Shown here: piece by piece, positions 53,204-64,000 of the stretch
Numbering within the stretch: the stretch's first letter is position 1
How the letters are laid out: every line of letters starts with the position of its first letter
Assembly (NCBI GenBank): GCA_000729835.1
Contig: JFHB01000007.1
Span: 124,001 to 188,000 of the forward strand
Origin: Atkinsonella hypoxylon
Taxonomy: Eukaryota > Ascomycota > Sordariomycetes > Hypocreales > Clavicipitaceae
Length of the DNA stretch: 64,000 nucleotides
Direction: 5' to 3'
The notes under the pieces: generated by a model
Told to the model about the DNA's origin: nothing
Databases searched by the model: none
What the model saw: the letters and a program-made list of their open reading frames with translations, nothing else
Program-made: the position numbers and the translations under genes

Positions 53204-56200
53204 ATGGACCGCGCAAATGGGGCCAGGCCAGGCAGCGCCGCCGCTGCCGCCGCCGCCTCAAGGGCAGAACGATTCGAAGATGAGAAGCGCCGCATAATTG
53301 AAAGCTGTTTCAGCAAAAAGGATACTGACGGCTCACGTAAGTTGACGTCCGATCCGATCTGCTGCCCAGTAGGCGCAATGCAATGCCCCTCCACGCCCCC
53401 TTCCCAATATTCATTTATATGTTTTTGCACTTTGCGCAAACTTTGAATTTGCAGCACGTTGCTGACTTCGTGTGTTCAACTATACTCTATCTATTATCTA
53501 GTTCTGGAGACTTATATTACCCACATTCGAATTGTCGAATATTCCTCACATCCATCAAGTCCGCCGCCACCGCAGGCTCGAGTCCCAGAGGTCGAAAAAC
53601 CACGAGCCATTATCGTTTCTGTGCGAAAGTCTGGTCGTGTGCGCGTGCATAAGTCCAAGGAAAACCCCAATGGAACGTTTTCCATCGGCAAGACATGGAA
53701 TCTGGACGATCTCAGTCATATCGAATCATTTACAGGCCCACAGGTTAGCCCAAACAATCGCGAATGGGGTGGTGACACTGGCTTTCTCGTCACCCTCGGT
53801 AAATCCTACTTCTGGCAGGCCCAGACCGATAAAGAGAAGAAGTTCTTCATTGCCAGCCTAATCAAGATATATGGCAAATACACGGGAGGCAAAGTTCCCG
53901 GGCTAGGAGGCTTTGACCAGAAGGAATTAGACCAAGTCCTGGGAGCAGGGAGACGAGTTGGCCATAGTTCTGGAGCTTCACATTCACCGAGGCCGCCTCT
54001 TCCTGAACAAACTACTATCCACCAGAGTGCTGCTACCGGGAACTCAGCATCGACCGCTCGGCCTATCTCTCCGATCCCGCCACCATCTTCGACCTCGAGT
54101 ATCTCCGATCCGTCTCGCTTTCGGAAAAGCCCTGTTGGCATGCGAAAGCCATCAAACGGCAGCAACTCACCTTCAACTAGCTTCGACGGAAATATCTCAA
54201 GAGACCGCATGGGTCCTCGATGGACAAATCAACCAAACAAGAGCCAGGACTCTGTGACCAATTCATTTGCCACGGCTACAACTATCAGGACCGATGATGC
54301 ATCCACCCAGCCACCCCGTTCTCGCAACGGCATGAACGGGCCAGGATCGTTTGGACGGTTCAGCGATCCTCGAGACGCTCAGGAACCCCCTCGAGAGCCT
54401 TCTCCGGCTCAAACTTTACAAGGTTCTCTGCAGGTAGGAGGGAAACCACCCCCAGAAAGACGTCGTCCACCGATGGATCCCTCACGACCACAAGATCGAG
54501 ACCTTGTTCCTCCCCCTCTGAATAGTCCGACCCGCAGGGAACCTGTCCTTCCGCCACCTCGAAGCAATGATCGCATGGCACCAAGACGGGATACCAGTCA
54601 GCCCCCGCCATTGACCAGAGGGATGCAAGAGAACAGCTTCAGTACATCTATGCCGTCTCTTGACAAGTCCGAGTCTGAAAACGCCAAGCCTGAGCTCGCA
54701 CCAGAGCCAACAAACAATTCAAGCACGTCTCTGCCAGTCACCATTGCAAGTGATAGCGCCTCAGCTATAGAGCCGCCGCCAGAGCCTGAGGAAGAAACGC
54801 GGCCCGGACTGGGCCCCATGATCCGGTCTAAGAAATCAAAAGGAGACATTGCCGGCGCTCTCTGGAAAGCAGCATCAGCCGCAACGGCTTTTCGTCCACG
54901 TCCAGGCGGCGCGGGGGAGCGTTTGCGCCAGACCGCTGCCAAGACAGATGGCCCAGATGGTATCACTGGCGTCGTTCCTGCACCTCCCCGTCCCCTTACT
55001 CCGGAAGTACCCAAACCGACATCGGCCCCTAACGAAGCCCCAAAACAAACCCCAGTGACAATTGCAGCTGAGTCTTCTGTTGCTTCTACCGATCCAGCTT
55101 CAGAAGCGGTCCCAGAAGTCACGCTCACCGTACCTAATGCCGGCCAAGCTACTCTGGTGGAACCGGAAAAGACGCAAAATGTCAGTAAGGAAGAGCCGGC
55201 TACGGAGGCACCGCGACGATCGGTTGTTACGGGCAATGATGCCAAATACCTGCAAAGTCTTGGGATAGATCCCAGCCTGTTGGACGAAAGGAGCGAAGAG
55301 TTTGGCAAATGGCTAGATTTCTTCGGTTGGGTACCCGGCCAAGGAATGCGATCTCATTCCGCAGAAGAGATGAAGACCGATGTAGAGCGTGAAATCAACA
55401 GAGCGCAAGCCGGTGGTTGGTTAGCACGCTTTCAGGAGGAAGACGAGCGAGTGTCTGCCATTAAGCGGGGTATCGACTTGGCCATTGGAGAATGTGAGGA
55501 GCTGGATAATTTGCTGACTCTTTACTCTGTCGAGCTTTCGGTAAGGGCAAGCCATAGTGTTTAGTTTTTGTGAAGATGGTGACTTACAAGTGTCCAGACT
55601 CTTTCCGATGACATTGCATATATTGAGGCTCAGGGCCAAGGCCTTCAGGTGCAAACAGCCAATCAGAAGCTACTAAAAAAGGAATTGGAGTCGTTGCTGG
55701 AGACGTGCGCCATCACATCTACTGATCTTGAGGCTTTACGTTTAGCTCCCTTGGAGGACTTGCGCGGTTTAGAAGATGTCGAGGCTGCTTTGGTTACACT
55801 TTTTAAAGCTATGGTCAAGATTGACCCCACGCTAGGTGGTGTTGAACCCATGCCAAACGCAAATTCTAGCCGCGATCAGACCCCTGCTTTCAACACGGAT
55901 TATGGAAACATGCGCATCGTCCAAGAGAAGAAGGAGATGTACTTGCAGGAAAGTGCCTATTTCATGAGGAGGCTAATCGAGTTCATGGTCCGCCTATTTG
56001 ACGAGTCTTCTGCTGGCTCCAGACAGGCTCTTGAGAGCGCCCTCTCCAAGAAAGTGGACGCTTCTCACTATGATGCCGGTCGAGAGATGCTGTGGAAGTA
56101 CAGCCCTCTGATGTTATACGCGCGCGACGTCGACCTACAGAACTGGAACCGTCTGATTCAGATCTACCAGGAAAAGAGCCACCCTCTTTATAAAGGACAG

Positions 56201-57702
56201 TTCCAGAATATCATTGCCATCTGGCGCAGGAATGCCAGGAAGATGACGGGAGAAGAGGCCGAGCTACTGTTCTCCTTCAAGGCAGAAAAGCAACAAGAAG
56301 GTGTCGCCACTGCCGCGCGGAAAATGACGGTGAAACGAAGCCACACACTAGCGAGAGCGCTGCGATCGCCCATGGCCGACAGCGGTCGGGCCAACGCCGA
56401 AAAGTCCACACCTGACAAGAGGAGTTTCCCTTATGAAGTATTTTCTAACGTGCTGGATGATCTTTTGCCTCTCGTAGAGATGGAACAGAATTTCATCATC
56501 GACTTCTTCCATGCCACTACTCTCGAGCAGGGCGACTTCACCGACGCGGTGGCTGCCAGCCCACCTCGCGCTCGCCATGGAGGTGATTTGAGGCGCCATC
56601 GTCTCATGGAGCCGGACCGAGACTTGGCTCGACGAGTGACTCGGTCAATGGAGGTGATCTTTGCCTTCCTTGAGTCAGAATTACTGCGGCTCATGGAATG
56701 GGTCATTGTACAGGATCCTTTGTAAGTCTAAACTTATACTTTACAGATGTTTAGTGGCTCAAAATACTGACCACTTTTCCCCACAGGCAAGGAGCAGGGG
56801 TCTTGGCGGTGTTGGAGAAAAAGCTTTCCGAAATCAGCCAGTCGAACCAGGATTATCTGAATACGCTCCTTCAGAAGCTGAACGGTCTTCTGGAAGCACG
56901 CTTCAGCAAGTTTGTTGAGGAGCAGATCAAGGCTATTGAAGAAACCAAGGTCAAGATCAACAAGCGGAAGGGTGTCATCTCCTTCTTCCGTGTCTTCCCA
57001 GCATTTATGGTGGCGATCGAGAACATGGTCAGTGGGCTGGATCCGAACTTGGCACTTCGACGTATGATTGATCGCGAGTACGACCGCATTCTCAAGTGCA
57101 TGTTTGACTCACTCATGGTCATTGCCCGAGAGCACCCTGCCGTCAGCGTGGGTAGCGGAACAGCGGATCCAGAGGATAAAGAAGCGCTCAACTTCCACAT
57201 CCTCCTCATTGAAAACATGAACCACTTCCTTGAGGAATCAGATACGCGCGGTCTGGAAGTATTAGAAGAATGGAGAGACCAGGCAAATAGAGAGTATCAC
57301 GAGCACATGGGCATGTACCTTAACGCCGTGATGCGCCGACCTCTCGGTAAGCTCCTGGAGTATTTGGAAAATATCGAGGCTCAAATACAAACCGGCAAAT
57401 CGCCAACTGCCATTGCACACCAGCCTTCTAACGACAAGTCCATTTTCAACAAGATCCTCAGCAGCTACGATGGCAAGGAAGTCCGCAAGGGCATCGAGGC
57501 TTTGCGAAAGCGTGTTGAGAAGCACTTTGGCGACGCCGACGACCCTGGACTTAGCCGTTCTCTAGTCGCCAAGGTGACGGCTGAATGCGAGAACTTCTAC
57601 GTTGACGTGGAACAGAGGATAGGGAAGATCACCACTGATGTGTATGAGGGGGATATCCCTTTCGAGTGGCCCAGGGCGGATGTGAAGATGGCGTTTCGAT
57701 AA
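53204..57702 (+). CDS. SEC3: Exocyst complex component SEC3
   Basis: A subunit of the exocyst tether that marks sites of exocytosis and hyphal growth. Exons are 53204-53336, 53502-55540, 55598-56721 and 56787-57702, giving 1403 residues. The N-terminus carries the SEC3 phosphoinositide-binding PH-like domain: LLETYITHIRIVEYS, SVRKSGRVRVHKSKENPNGT, WNLDDLSHIESFTG, then FFIASLIKIYGKYTGGK. The middle (to about residue 620) is Pro/Ser-rich and disordered, typical of filamentous fungi. The C-terminal part holds the coiled-coil and helical rod: ECEELDNLLTLYSVEL, TLSDDIAYIEAQGQGLQ, KMTVKRSHTLARALR, SFFRVFPAFMVAIENM. Splicing is supported by motif continuity at QDPLQGAGVLAVLEKKL. Intron 1 lies in a frame that is open over its 5' part. 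Confidence 0.94.
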
Positions 57703-58332
57703 ATGCAAGCTGGAGCCAAAGTAGATCTGTGTGAGGTGATGGCCGCAACAATGGAGAGGCACAGGATTGAGGTTCACCAAGGGGTGGCCTGATTGGTAAA
57801 TCTTTTTCTCTCTGCCGGTTACAACTGGGAGCTTTGCTTGATAACGAGGGGGAGGCTACGATAGTGCAGAGACGCATGTACAGTACCATGAGGAGGGTGC
57901 AGCATATGAAGAAACATGTTCATTTCTGAAGGTGTGCAGGAAGTTACATGTTCTGAACGCGACGCAATCTCATGTGACTGGTCATGTCAATTATAAATGG
58001 TTCTGGTGTACGAAGCGAGACCGAAGCTCTAATGTGGTCTGTGGTCTGTGGTCTGTGGTCTGGGAGCAAGGTCTGCTGCTGCTGGGTCAGGGTAGTTAAT
58101 AGTTATGACGTAGCCTTACATAACGCGGCAGCGCGATCCAGCTCCACACTCTGTACCCGCCACTTAACGCGTCTTGCCCCACCACCACCACCCGACGAGC
58201 TTCAACGTCAACCACTCGAGCTACATCGCATCACCTGCTCATATCTGCCCATGTAACAATAAGTCTGCGCAACCGACAGCCAAAGCAGCATCTTGAAAAC
58301 CCCAACCCCCAACCCCCAACCCCTAAGCCGCC
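57703..58332. other. Intergenic region SEC3 - disordered-protein gene
   Basis: 630 bases holding the SEC3 3' UTR and the promoter of the next gene. Short arrays are four tgtggtc units (58036-58062) and a ccccaac array (58301-58325) directly upstream of the ATG. No gene supported. Confidence 0.5.
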
Positions 58333-60735
58333 ATGGCTCCAGAAACCCGCTCCAGGGGCATCCCCCCCCCAAGCCGCGTATACAACTCCACGCCAACCCT
58401 CCAGCAAGTCCAGTTTCCCTCACGAAAGAAGAAGATCCGCGGACGCGCCGAGCGCCAACAAAAGAGCCTGAAGCAGCAAACCTTGACGCAGATTGAATTC
58501 ACCTCGAGCTTCGGCGAGGACGACGTGATTGCTCTCAGCGAAAGCGACGACAGCCCAAAGCGGAGTCCTTCCCCTGAGGACGACAACAAAGAGAACGCGC
58601 CGCCGCCGGCCAGCGCTCGTCATGCACAGGGCCAGGAGGACGAGGAGAGTCCTGTGTCGAGGAGGCAGAAGCGCGCTGCTGGACCGAGAAAGGAGGCTTC
58701 GAAGCGGCGCCGGACTGTGGGCGATGCGCATCGCGCTGGGAGGGCGCGGAGGGAGGACGCATCGCGCCGGAGGACCCTTGGGGATATGCCCCCTTCGACG
58801 AATTACTGCACGCAGACGCTCACGCAGTTTCTGGGCCATCAGACTTCTTTTGTGGGTGATTCGGACGACGAGCAGGATGAGGGGTTTTTGTCTTGGCTGG
58901 GGGAGCCTGATCCGGGGAGCCCCAGCGCTGGCAGAGGGCGAGGCAAGCGGGTGTTGTCCTCTGCTGCCAGCATGTCTACAAGGGGCGTTGCGCCTGTCGC
59001 GCCCGAGTCGAGGGAGGACTCTGTGATCCCCCAGACTCCTGCCAGACGAGGCACGAGCATACGGTTCGGCATTCCCTCGGGCGGTCTACAGTCGCCGAGC
59101 GAGAGGATGGTAGCGCGGTACGGCGCTCCGAACCTGCTGCAGGATTCCCCGTCAAGGCCGCCGATAGAGCCGCCCGGGCAGGAAAGTAGCGAGAACGCCG
59201 CGGGACCGCCTTCGATCGAGACGCGCAGGCCGTCAGTCATCGAGGACTCCCTTGCAACAGAGGGCTGGACCACGCCGAGCAAGAGCCAGAGCGAATCCGG
59301 CGCCACGCCGAAGAGCGCTCGGAAAGCAACGCCCGTTCGTACACCTTTGCGGGTGAAAACCATACGTTCTTCTTCAAAGAAGCCGCTACGCAAGACTCCC
59401 TCTGCCGAACGGAAATCACCAAGAGGGCAACTATACGAGGTTCCTGACTCCGATGAAGACGAGGCGCTTGCGGAGGAAGATGATGCGGATGAAGCAGGCG
59501 AGAGGGGCTTCGAGGTCGGTTTCGAAACGCAGGCTGTCATGGGCGAGATTGCCTCGAGCGAGCAGGGCGATGACACTGCTCCTCCCCTCCCTCCGCCTCA
59601 GAACTCCAAACAGAACCGGCAGTCATGGACGCCAACACAGTCTGCTCAGCCCACGCCTGCATCACCGAGGGCACCTCTCCGTCAGCCGCTCCACCACCCT
59701 TCCGACCACACCCAGCCCAGCCAGCCATGGGAATCACAACGAGTGCCCGTCTCGGTCCTCCAGTCCCTCCCCGCGCCAACACCCCGGTCGGACATCATCC
59801 TGCCCCTCTCGTCCGCGTCCCTGGCGTCCCTCACCACAGGCCACACCACCGCCGTCACGACGTCCTTCAAGATTCCCCCCCAGGTAGTCCGCTTCTGGCT
59901 CTTCGAGAACCGCCTCCTCCGGTACATGGCCTGCGTCTCGCCAGCCGAGCAGAAGCCCCGCAGCCCAGCATGGCGCTTCCACGCCTCGCAGGTGTACGAG
60001 CTCAACAACCCCGTCCACGAGGCGGACATGCTCGAAGAGGGCTGGATCCGAAGCCGCATCCCCCGCTACACCTACCTCCCTCCCGCCGTCGTAGGACAAC
60101 TCCTCTGGAACCTGCGCCACGCCCTCTTCGCCGACCCTGCTGAATCCCCGCCATCGCCGCCTCCCCTCTCGAGTCCGCCTGTCCGACAGGACCATCGCCT
60201 GCCTCGTCGTCGCCTCACCACGCCCCCGGGCAGCATGACCGTCACCCAGCAAATCGCGGCCCAAATCGACAGCGACATGGCCTACTCAACTCAGCTCCCC
60301 ACCTCCGACGACATGGTCCCCTCCACCCCGGACGACAACCAGGCCCCCGGGTTTCCTCCGTCAACACGCAATTCCCGCATGGCCTCCTCGTCCCTCGCAC
60401 ATGAAACCACGCACCAGATTCCACCCTCTCAAGCAACGACCCTCTCCCAAGCATCCTCTGCCGAAAAGCCATCTCAGACCTCCCCGAGCAAGCCTCAGAA
60501 CAATCCGCCTCCTCCTCCACCACCACCCCTTTTCAATGCCTCCGAAAACAGCGTCCAGTTCATCGATACCGACTGCCTTAGTTCTTTGCCCGTTCCTTCC
60601 TCCCTGTCTTCTACTTCCCAGCTGTTGACCAAGAGTCAGCTTCTCCCCGATAGTCTTATTCACGATCATCATCATCCTCCTCCTCCTCCTCGACCTGAGA
60701 TATGGGATTCTGATGACGAGGATACGTCTTTGTAG
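58333..60735 (+). CDS. Uncharacterised large disordered protein with one folded module
   Basis: A single exon of 800 residues; ATG 58333. I do not recognise the family. The sequence is dominated by Ser/Pro/Arg/Asp-rich disorder with many SP/TP sites, nuclear-type basic clusters (EASKRRRTVGDAHRAG and PSRKKKIRGRAERQQK) and acidic stretches. Around residues 480-600 a compact segment looks folded: TTSFKIPPQVVRFWLFENRL, LRYMACVSPA and WRFHASQVYELNNPVHEADM. It continues EEGWIRSRIPRYTYLPPAVV and LLWNLRHALF. This module is the part most likely to be conserved. The C-terminus repeats proline runs and ends WDSDDEDTSL. The basic clusters suggest a nuclear protein; the role is unknown. GC-rich third positions explain the many opposite-strand shadow frames. 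Confidence 0.8.
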   Translation: MAPETRSRGIPPPSRVYNSTPTLQQVQFPSRKKKIRGRAERQQKSLKQQTLTQIEFTSSFGEDDVIALSESDDSPKRSPSPEDDNKENAPPPASARHAQGQEDEESPVSRRQKRAAGPRKEASKRRRTVGDAHRAGRARREDASRRRTLGDMPPSTNYCTQTLTQFLGHQTSFVGDSDDEQDEGFLSWLGEPDPGSPSAGRGRGKRVLSSAASMSTRGVAPVAPESREDSVIPQTPARRGTSIRFGIPSGGLQSPSERMVARYGAPNLLQDSPSRPPIEPPGQESSENAAGPPSIETRRPSVIEDSLATEGWTTPSKSQSESGATPKSARKATPVRTPLRVKTIRSSSKKPLRKTPSAERKSPRGQLYEVPDSDEDEALAEEDDADEAGERGFEVGFETQAVMGEIASSEQGDDTAPPLPPPQNSKQNRQSWTPTQSAQPTPASPRAPLRQPLHHPSDHTQPSQPWESQRVPVSVLQSLPAPTPRSDIILPLSSASLASLTTGHTTAVTTSFKIPPQVVRFWLFENRLLRYMACVSPAEQKPRSPAWRFHASQVYELNNPVHEADMLEEGWIRSRIPRYTYLPPAVVGQLLWNLRHALFADPAESPPSPPPLSSPPVRQDHRLPRRRLTTPPGSMTVTQQIAAQIDSDMAYSTQLPTSDDMVPSTPDDNQAPGFPPSTRNSRMASSSLAHETTHQIPPSQATTLSQASSAEKPSQTSPSKPQNNPPPPPPPPLFNASENSVQFIDTDCLSSLPVPSSLSSTSQLLTKSQLLPDSLIHDHHHPPPPPRPEIWDSDDEDTSL

Positions 60736-61412
60736 GATACTTTATGGCTGGGATGGGATGCGTTTGGTACGCCTGTCTTTTACGAAAGATAAATTGTAAG
60801 CAGCAATCTTTGCTGAGCATTTTGCGGGAAGCATGTTTTCAACACCCAACTAAGTAGTATTGTCACTATCCATCTGCTATATGGCAAATACATACTCATT
60901 TCGGCTTCATGCAACGCGTCGCTTTGTATTGAATACTTATATGGTCCAATCCTCAGGGCTCAAACACTTTCTAAACTTTGCTTTCATATCCGCTCTGCCC
61001 CTGCAGTTGAGCGCTCCACCGTCCTTCCCCGTTCGCTTAGTACAATACCCATGATTCAACTTTCAACTGTAATTGATGCCGCCGGTAAGCATGGCTGGAG
61101 AAAACTCATCAGGGATCAATGTCCGCCTCCAATCCCCTTTCTCCAATGCGATAAATGATAACAGTATTTGAGGTCTGTCTATCAATTTGAACTTTTCGTC
61201 ACTCTCCCAAAACGGTTCATAATCATACCTCCATCATTTCCTCATTGACCAAGCATGTAGCTGAGGAAGGCAATAATGTTATAGAATGTACGCAGCGCCC
61301 GAATGTTAGTCATGAGAATTATGCGTTGTTTCTTTCATTTATTATGAAACCTGGGGGGAGGGAAGCTGGTACGGCTAGGAAATCTTCATCAGATCCGTTC
61401 TGTCCCATCTGC
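60736..61412. other. Convergent intergenic region
   Basis: 677 bases between the disordered-protein gene and the UFD4-like gene, holding 3' UTRs. Nothing else was seen. Confidence 0.5.
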
Positions 61413-64000
61413 TTACGAGAGATGGAAAGCCCCCTGGCCTTCCTTCATTGCCTTGAAGAGCTGCCTCTTCAACGTCTCAATTGATGTGTAGTCAGGTAAT
61501 TTTAAATAATTGACGCACGTCATGACGCTGGGCAAATAATCATCAGAAGTGTAGGGATGCTCACTCGGTTTGCACACAACTGTAAACATCGGCGTCAAGC
61601 TTTTGAAACCTGTTGAACCATTAATACCCCTATTGCGCATAATTCCCATCAAAGCAGTTGTCCCATGGGTAGTTATGCTTACCTCCGATCGGAAGTTTGG
61701 GGCTGCCAGTTGTAAATTGCAAAAAGTCACGGCGATGTGCAATGTCGAATCCGCTCATAGTTTGAAGCAAATTTTTGACACTGCGACTGTCCATATTGAA
61801 GCCATGGTCCGCTTTAATAGAGTCGGTGAGAGCTAAAGAACATGTCATATTAGTCGCTGGGGGGTAATTAGGAAGTAGTTGTGTGTCCACACGGAAGGGA
61901 TTAACGTACTCTCCAAGGACCAATCCTCGTCAACTTTTCCGAATAAGCTCACTAGCTCGTCTGGAGTAAAAGCGCTGAGCGCGGAGTATGGAAAGACTTG
62001 CGAAAATCCAGTGCGGAAGGCCTCCACTTGTTGACGAACACCGGAGCCTAGCGTCATGTCGATCACCTTTTCAAGATAAGTCTCCACGTTCTCAATGGTA
62101 AGTCGCTTATGTGAGCCGTTGTCTTCCAATTCGATATGTGGATAGCCTGGTAGCGTGAAGTCCAGGCATAAATCCTCAAGACGAACATTGTCGATAACAA
62201 TGGACTCGGTGTCAATTACTTTCTGAGCTGCGGAGCGGTTCGGATCTTCGTCAATTTCCTTCTTTGCCAACACAAACTTCTTGATGGTCTTCAACGACCG
62301 TGCAAGGCCAGGATCAACGATTTTGACAGCCCCCAGTGATGGCTTAATGCCAGTGCTAGGCGCATCTCCAATGCGGAAGAAGATTGGGTTGAAGTGAATG
62401 TCGATAATACGAGAATCGATCATGGATCGCGCCACGAACTTGCCGAGCATCCTGAACAAGTGAAGTATGCGCTCCCCGTTCGCTGCGGACAGTTCTTCTT
62501 GATTTAGGGGCCGAGGAAACAGGCCAGTCTGGCCATTGACATATTCATCCTGGCTCACCGAATCCATTTCGCGCCACAGCTTAAGCTTCTTTTTTGAAAA
62601 TTCTTTGGAGACAGTGGAATAGAACTCGAGCGTAGGACCTAAGCCTGTGCCGACTTCTTCGAAATACTCCACCTCTAGGATGCTCTGCGATGCACCATAC
62701 AAGTCCATGACTTTCAAAGCTGACTCAAGAATCTTCAGACGCGAAATCCTGACCTTCTGGCGTTGCAAACGCCCGAGAAAAGGTCTGTCATTATTTCGAT
62801 CCCTACGATTGTCTTCTGCCTGGGCGTTCTGCCATCTCGCCATAGATCGAGCGTATCCAAACGATGTTGACTGGAGGAACAGATGCCTGGTTTCGAATGG
62901 GAACAGAAATGGGTATAATCGAGCCAGGTCTTCAGACCAACCAGGAAGACAGCTGCTCGCAACAATCAATGGCTCCTCAAGTTGCCGGTTCAGCTTCGCT
63001 GTCAGCTTCGTGTTGACAAACTGTGACAAGGGCTCGATATTAACGCTGACAGTGCCATTTCTGTTCTCGGCCAATACGTCCTCAATATTCGCATTTAATT
63101 CATGAAGAATATTGAGGAGGCGCAATATTGATGCCGTGGTTGGGTTTTTCGCCAGTGAGGCAGGAATACCATTCACTGTTTCGCCGTCCCCTTCAGAATT
63201 GGTGCCAAACGAGGCAGCTTCGGCAGAAGGGGGTCCAGAGACACGACGGAACTTGATCGGATGCGTGGCGGACCAGATATTACGGCTTATAAGCTCGTCA
63301 GAGTTGGAGGTCGAGGTATGTACGGCCCGGTATATAGTGGTCTCATTGGAAATAACTTTACTTTCGAGGCTGAATTCGATATGCCAGTCTTGTGGTATCG
63401 ATTGCAGAGCTGAAGCATACGACATACCAGGTCTCGAGGCCGATGAAGAGGATGGAGTTGGTGTTCCTTGTCCAGATGGAGGTGGAGGAGGCGGAGGTGG
63501 CAGGCCGGCCATCGCAGCAGAAGAGCTGCCAGTACGTACATCACCCCGAACAGATCCGGAGGGTGTGGGAACCCTGGTTCCGTCCTCCTTTCTGGCGGTA
63601 ATCTTGCCACCAGTGGCTACTTCCATATTGACGGCAGACGGATCAGGACCACTGCCTAGACCAGGCCCATCCTCCATATCTTCGTCCAGTTCGCCTACGA
63701 TAGCGTCCAATGCACTGCCGTCTTCCATATCGTCGTCGTCCGACATCTGCTTCTCATCTGCACACTCGAGCGTGTTTTGAGGGTTGTCCTCCTCTGTGGG
63801 TGGTGGCCTTGCGGGGGATGTCTCCTCTGCAGACGCTACCTGGCGCCGTGATGATCGACGAAGTACGCCTCTCTCTTGAGATGGCCCAGCAGACTGATCC
63901 TGCGGCGTTGCTGGACTATCCGGCTGCGGTACAGATCGGCTCTTTGACCGTCGCGCATATCGGGAACCTGAGGGAGTGACGCTTGCACCAGGAGGAGGTG
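61413..64000 (-). CDS. UFD4: HECT-type E3 ubiquitin ligase, UFD4/TRIP12-like (C-terminal part; 5' end outside window)
   Basis: UFD4 ubiquitinates N-degron and ubiquitin-fusion substrates. The gene is cut by the right edge: the frame stays open upstream of ATG 63746 to position 64000, with a Pro/Ser/Arg-rich linker (PSGSRYARRSKSRS), so 63746 is not the start. Exons visible are 61911-64000 (donor side 61910), 61683-61832 and 61413-61609. The HECT domain begins near FLGRLQRQKVRISRLKILES, with YFEEVGTGLGPTLEFYSTVS and NGERILHLFRMLGKFVARSM. The linker exons restore LTDSIKADHGFN and RRDFLQFTTGSPKLPIGG. The catalytic cysteine is in SVMTCVNYLKLPDY (codon 61515-61517). The preceding proline run (PPPPPPPP) and acidic cluster DDDDMEDG are disordered linker. 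Confidence 0.93.

Noticed and set aside
58529..59026. Alternative plus-strand frame inside the disordered-protein gene
   Set aside because: Arg/Gly-rich shadow of a GC-rich exon without its own start context.
1..64000. CRISPR array, prophage, bacterial operons
   Set aside because: The window is eukaryotic (introns, peroxins, exocyst, complex I nuclear gene); no regularly spaced direct repeats with unique spacers were found.
1..64000. Secondary-metabolite or toxin gene cluster
   Set aside because: No polyketide synthase, peptide synthetase, terpene cyclase or pathway regulator was seen; the genes are housekeeping or uncharacterised.

Overview
The window is nuclear DNA from a filamentous ascomycete (Pezizomycotina, probably Sordariomycetes and plausibly Hypocreales). 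The genes carry short GT-AG introns of about 55-235 nt, some with CTGAC-like branch sites. The genes sit one by one on both strands with 0.1-2.3 kb between them. The gene set is typical of filamentous fungi: ERCC1/Rad10, L-galactonate dehydratase, GH47 mannosidase, PEX14 and PEX11, a YTH protein. Two AT-rich islands (about 3240-4260 and 29870-30200) look like mobile DNA decayed by repeat-induced point mutation. The order assignment is inference from gene content and intron style only.

Layout, left to right: a BCS1-like AAA ATPase (+); an AT-rich relic; HMG-CoA synthase (+), convergent with a DHCR24-like flavoprotein (-); two tandem tRNA-Asn(GTT) genes (-); an HSL-type esterase (-); PEX14 (-), divergent from NDC80 (+); ribosomal protein eS12 (+); a NAPE-PLD/FMP30-like metallo-beta-lactamase-fold protein (+); a secreted GH47 mannosidase (-); RAD10 (-); L-galactonate dehydratase (-); a second AT-rich relic; an unrecognised proline/serine-rich protein (+); GPI18 (+); a YTH-domain protein (+), convergent with NPC1/NCR1 (-); a CUE-DUF1771-SMR protein (+); PEX11 (-); the complex I 51 kDa subunit (-), divergent from dynactin p27 (+); hydroxyacid-oxoacid transhydrogenase (-); exocyst SEC3 (+); a large unrecognised disordered protein (+); and the C-terminal part of a UFD4/TRIP12-type HECT ligase (-) that runs off the right edge.

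This is mainly a housekeeping chromosome arm, and I see no biosynthetic cluster or defence island. Three genes touch sterols (HMG-CoA synthase, the DHCR24-like protein, NPC1) and two touch peroxisomes (PEX14, PEX11), but they are scattered and nothing in the sequence shows co-regulation.

The most unusual observations are these. The NAPE-PLD-like protein has lost both replaceable ligands of one metal site while keeping the other site. The CUE-SMR gene has an apparent -1 frameshift in an A7 run, and a uORF that stops one base before an in-frame ATG. A 19-bp perfect inverted repeat lies between matching 8-mers upstream of SEC3. tRNA-like fossils lie in the AT-rich island. Several introns are multiples of three and stop-free. 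A CCTAGGTAGG-type palindromic motif recurs in intergenic DNA. Exon boundaries were placed by hand from splice consensus, reading frame and family similarity.
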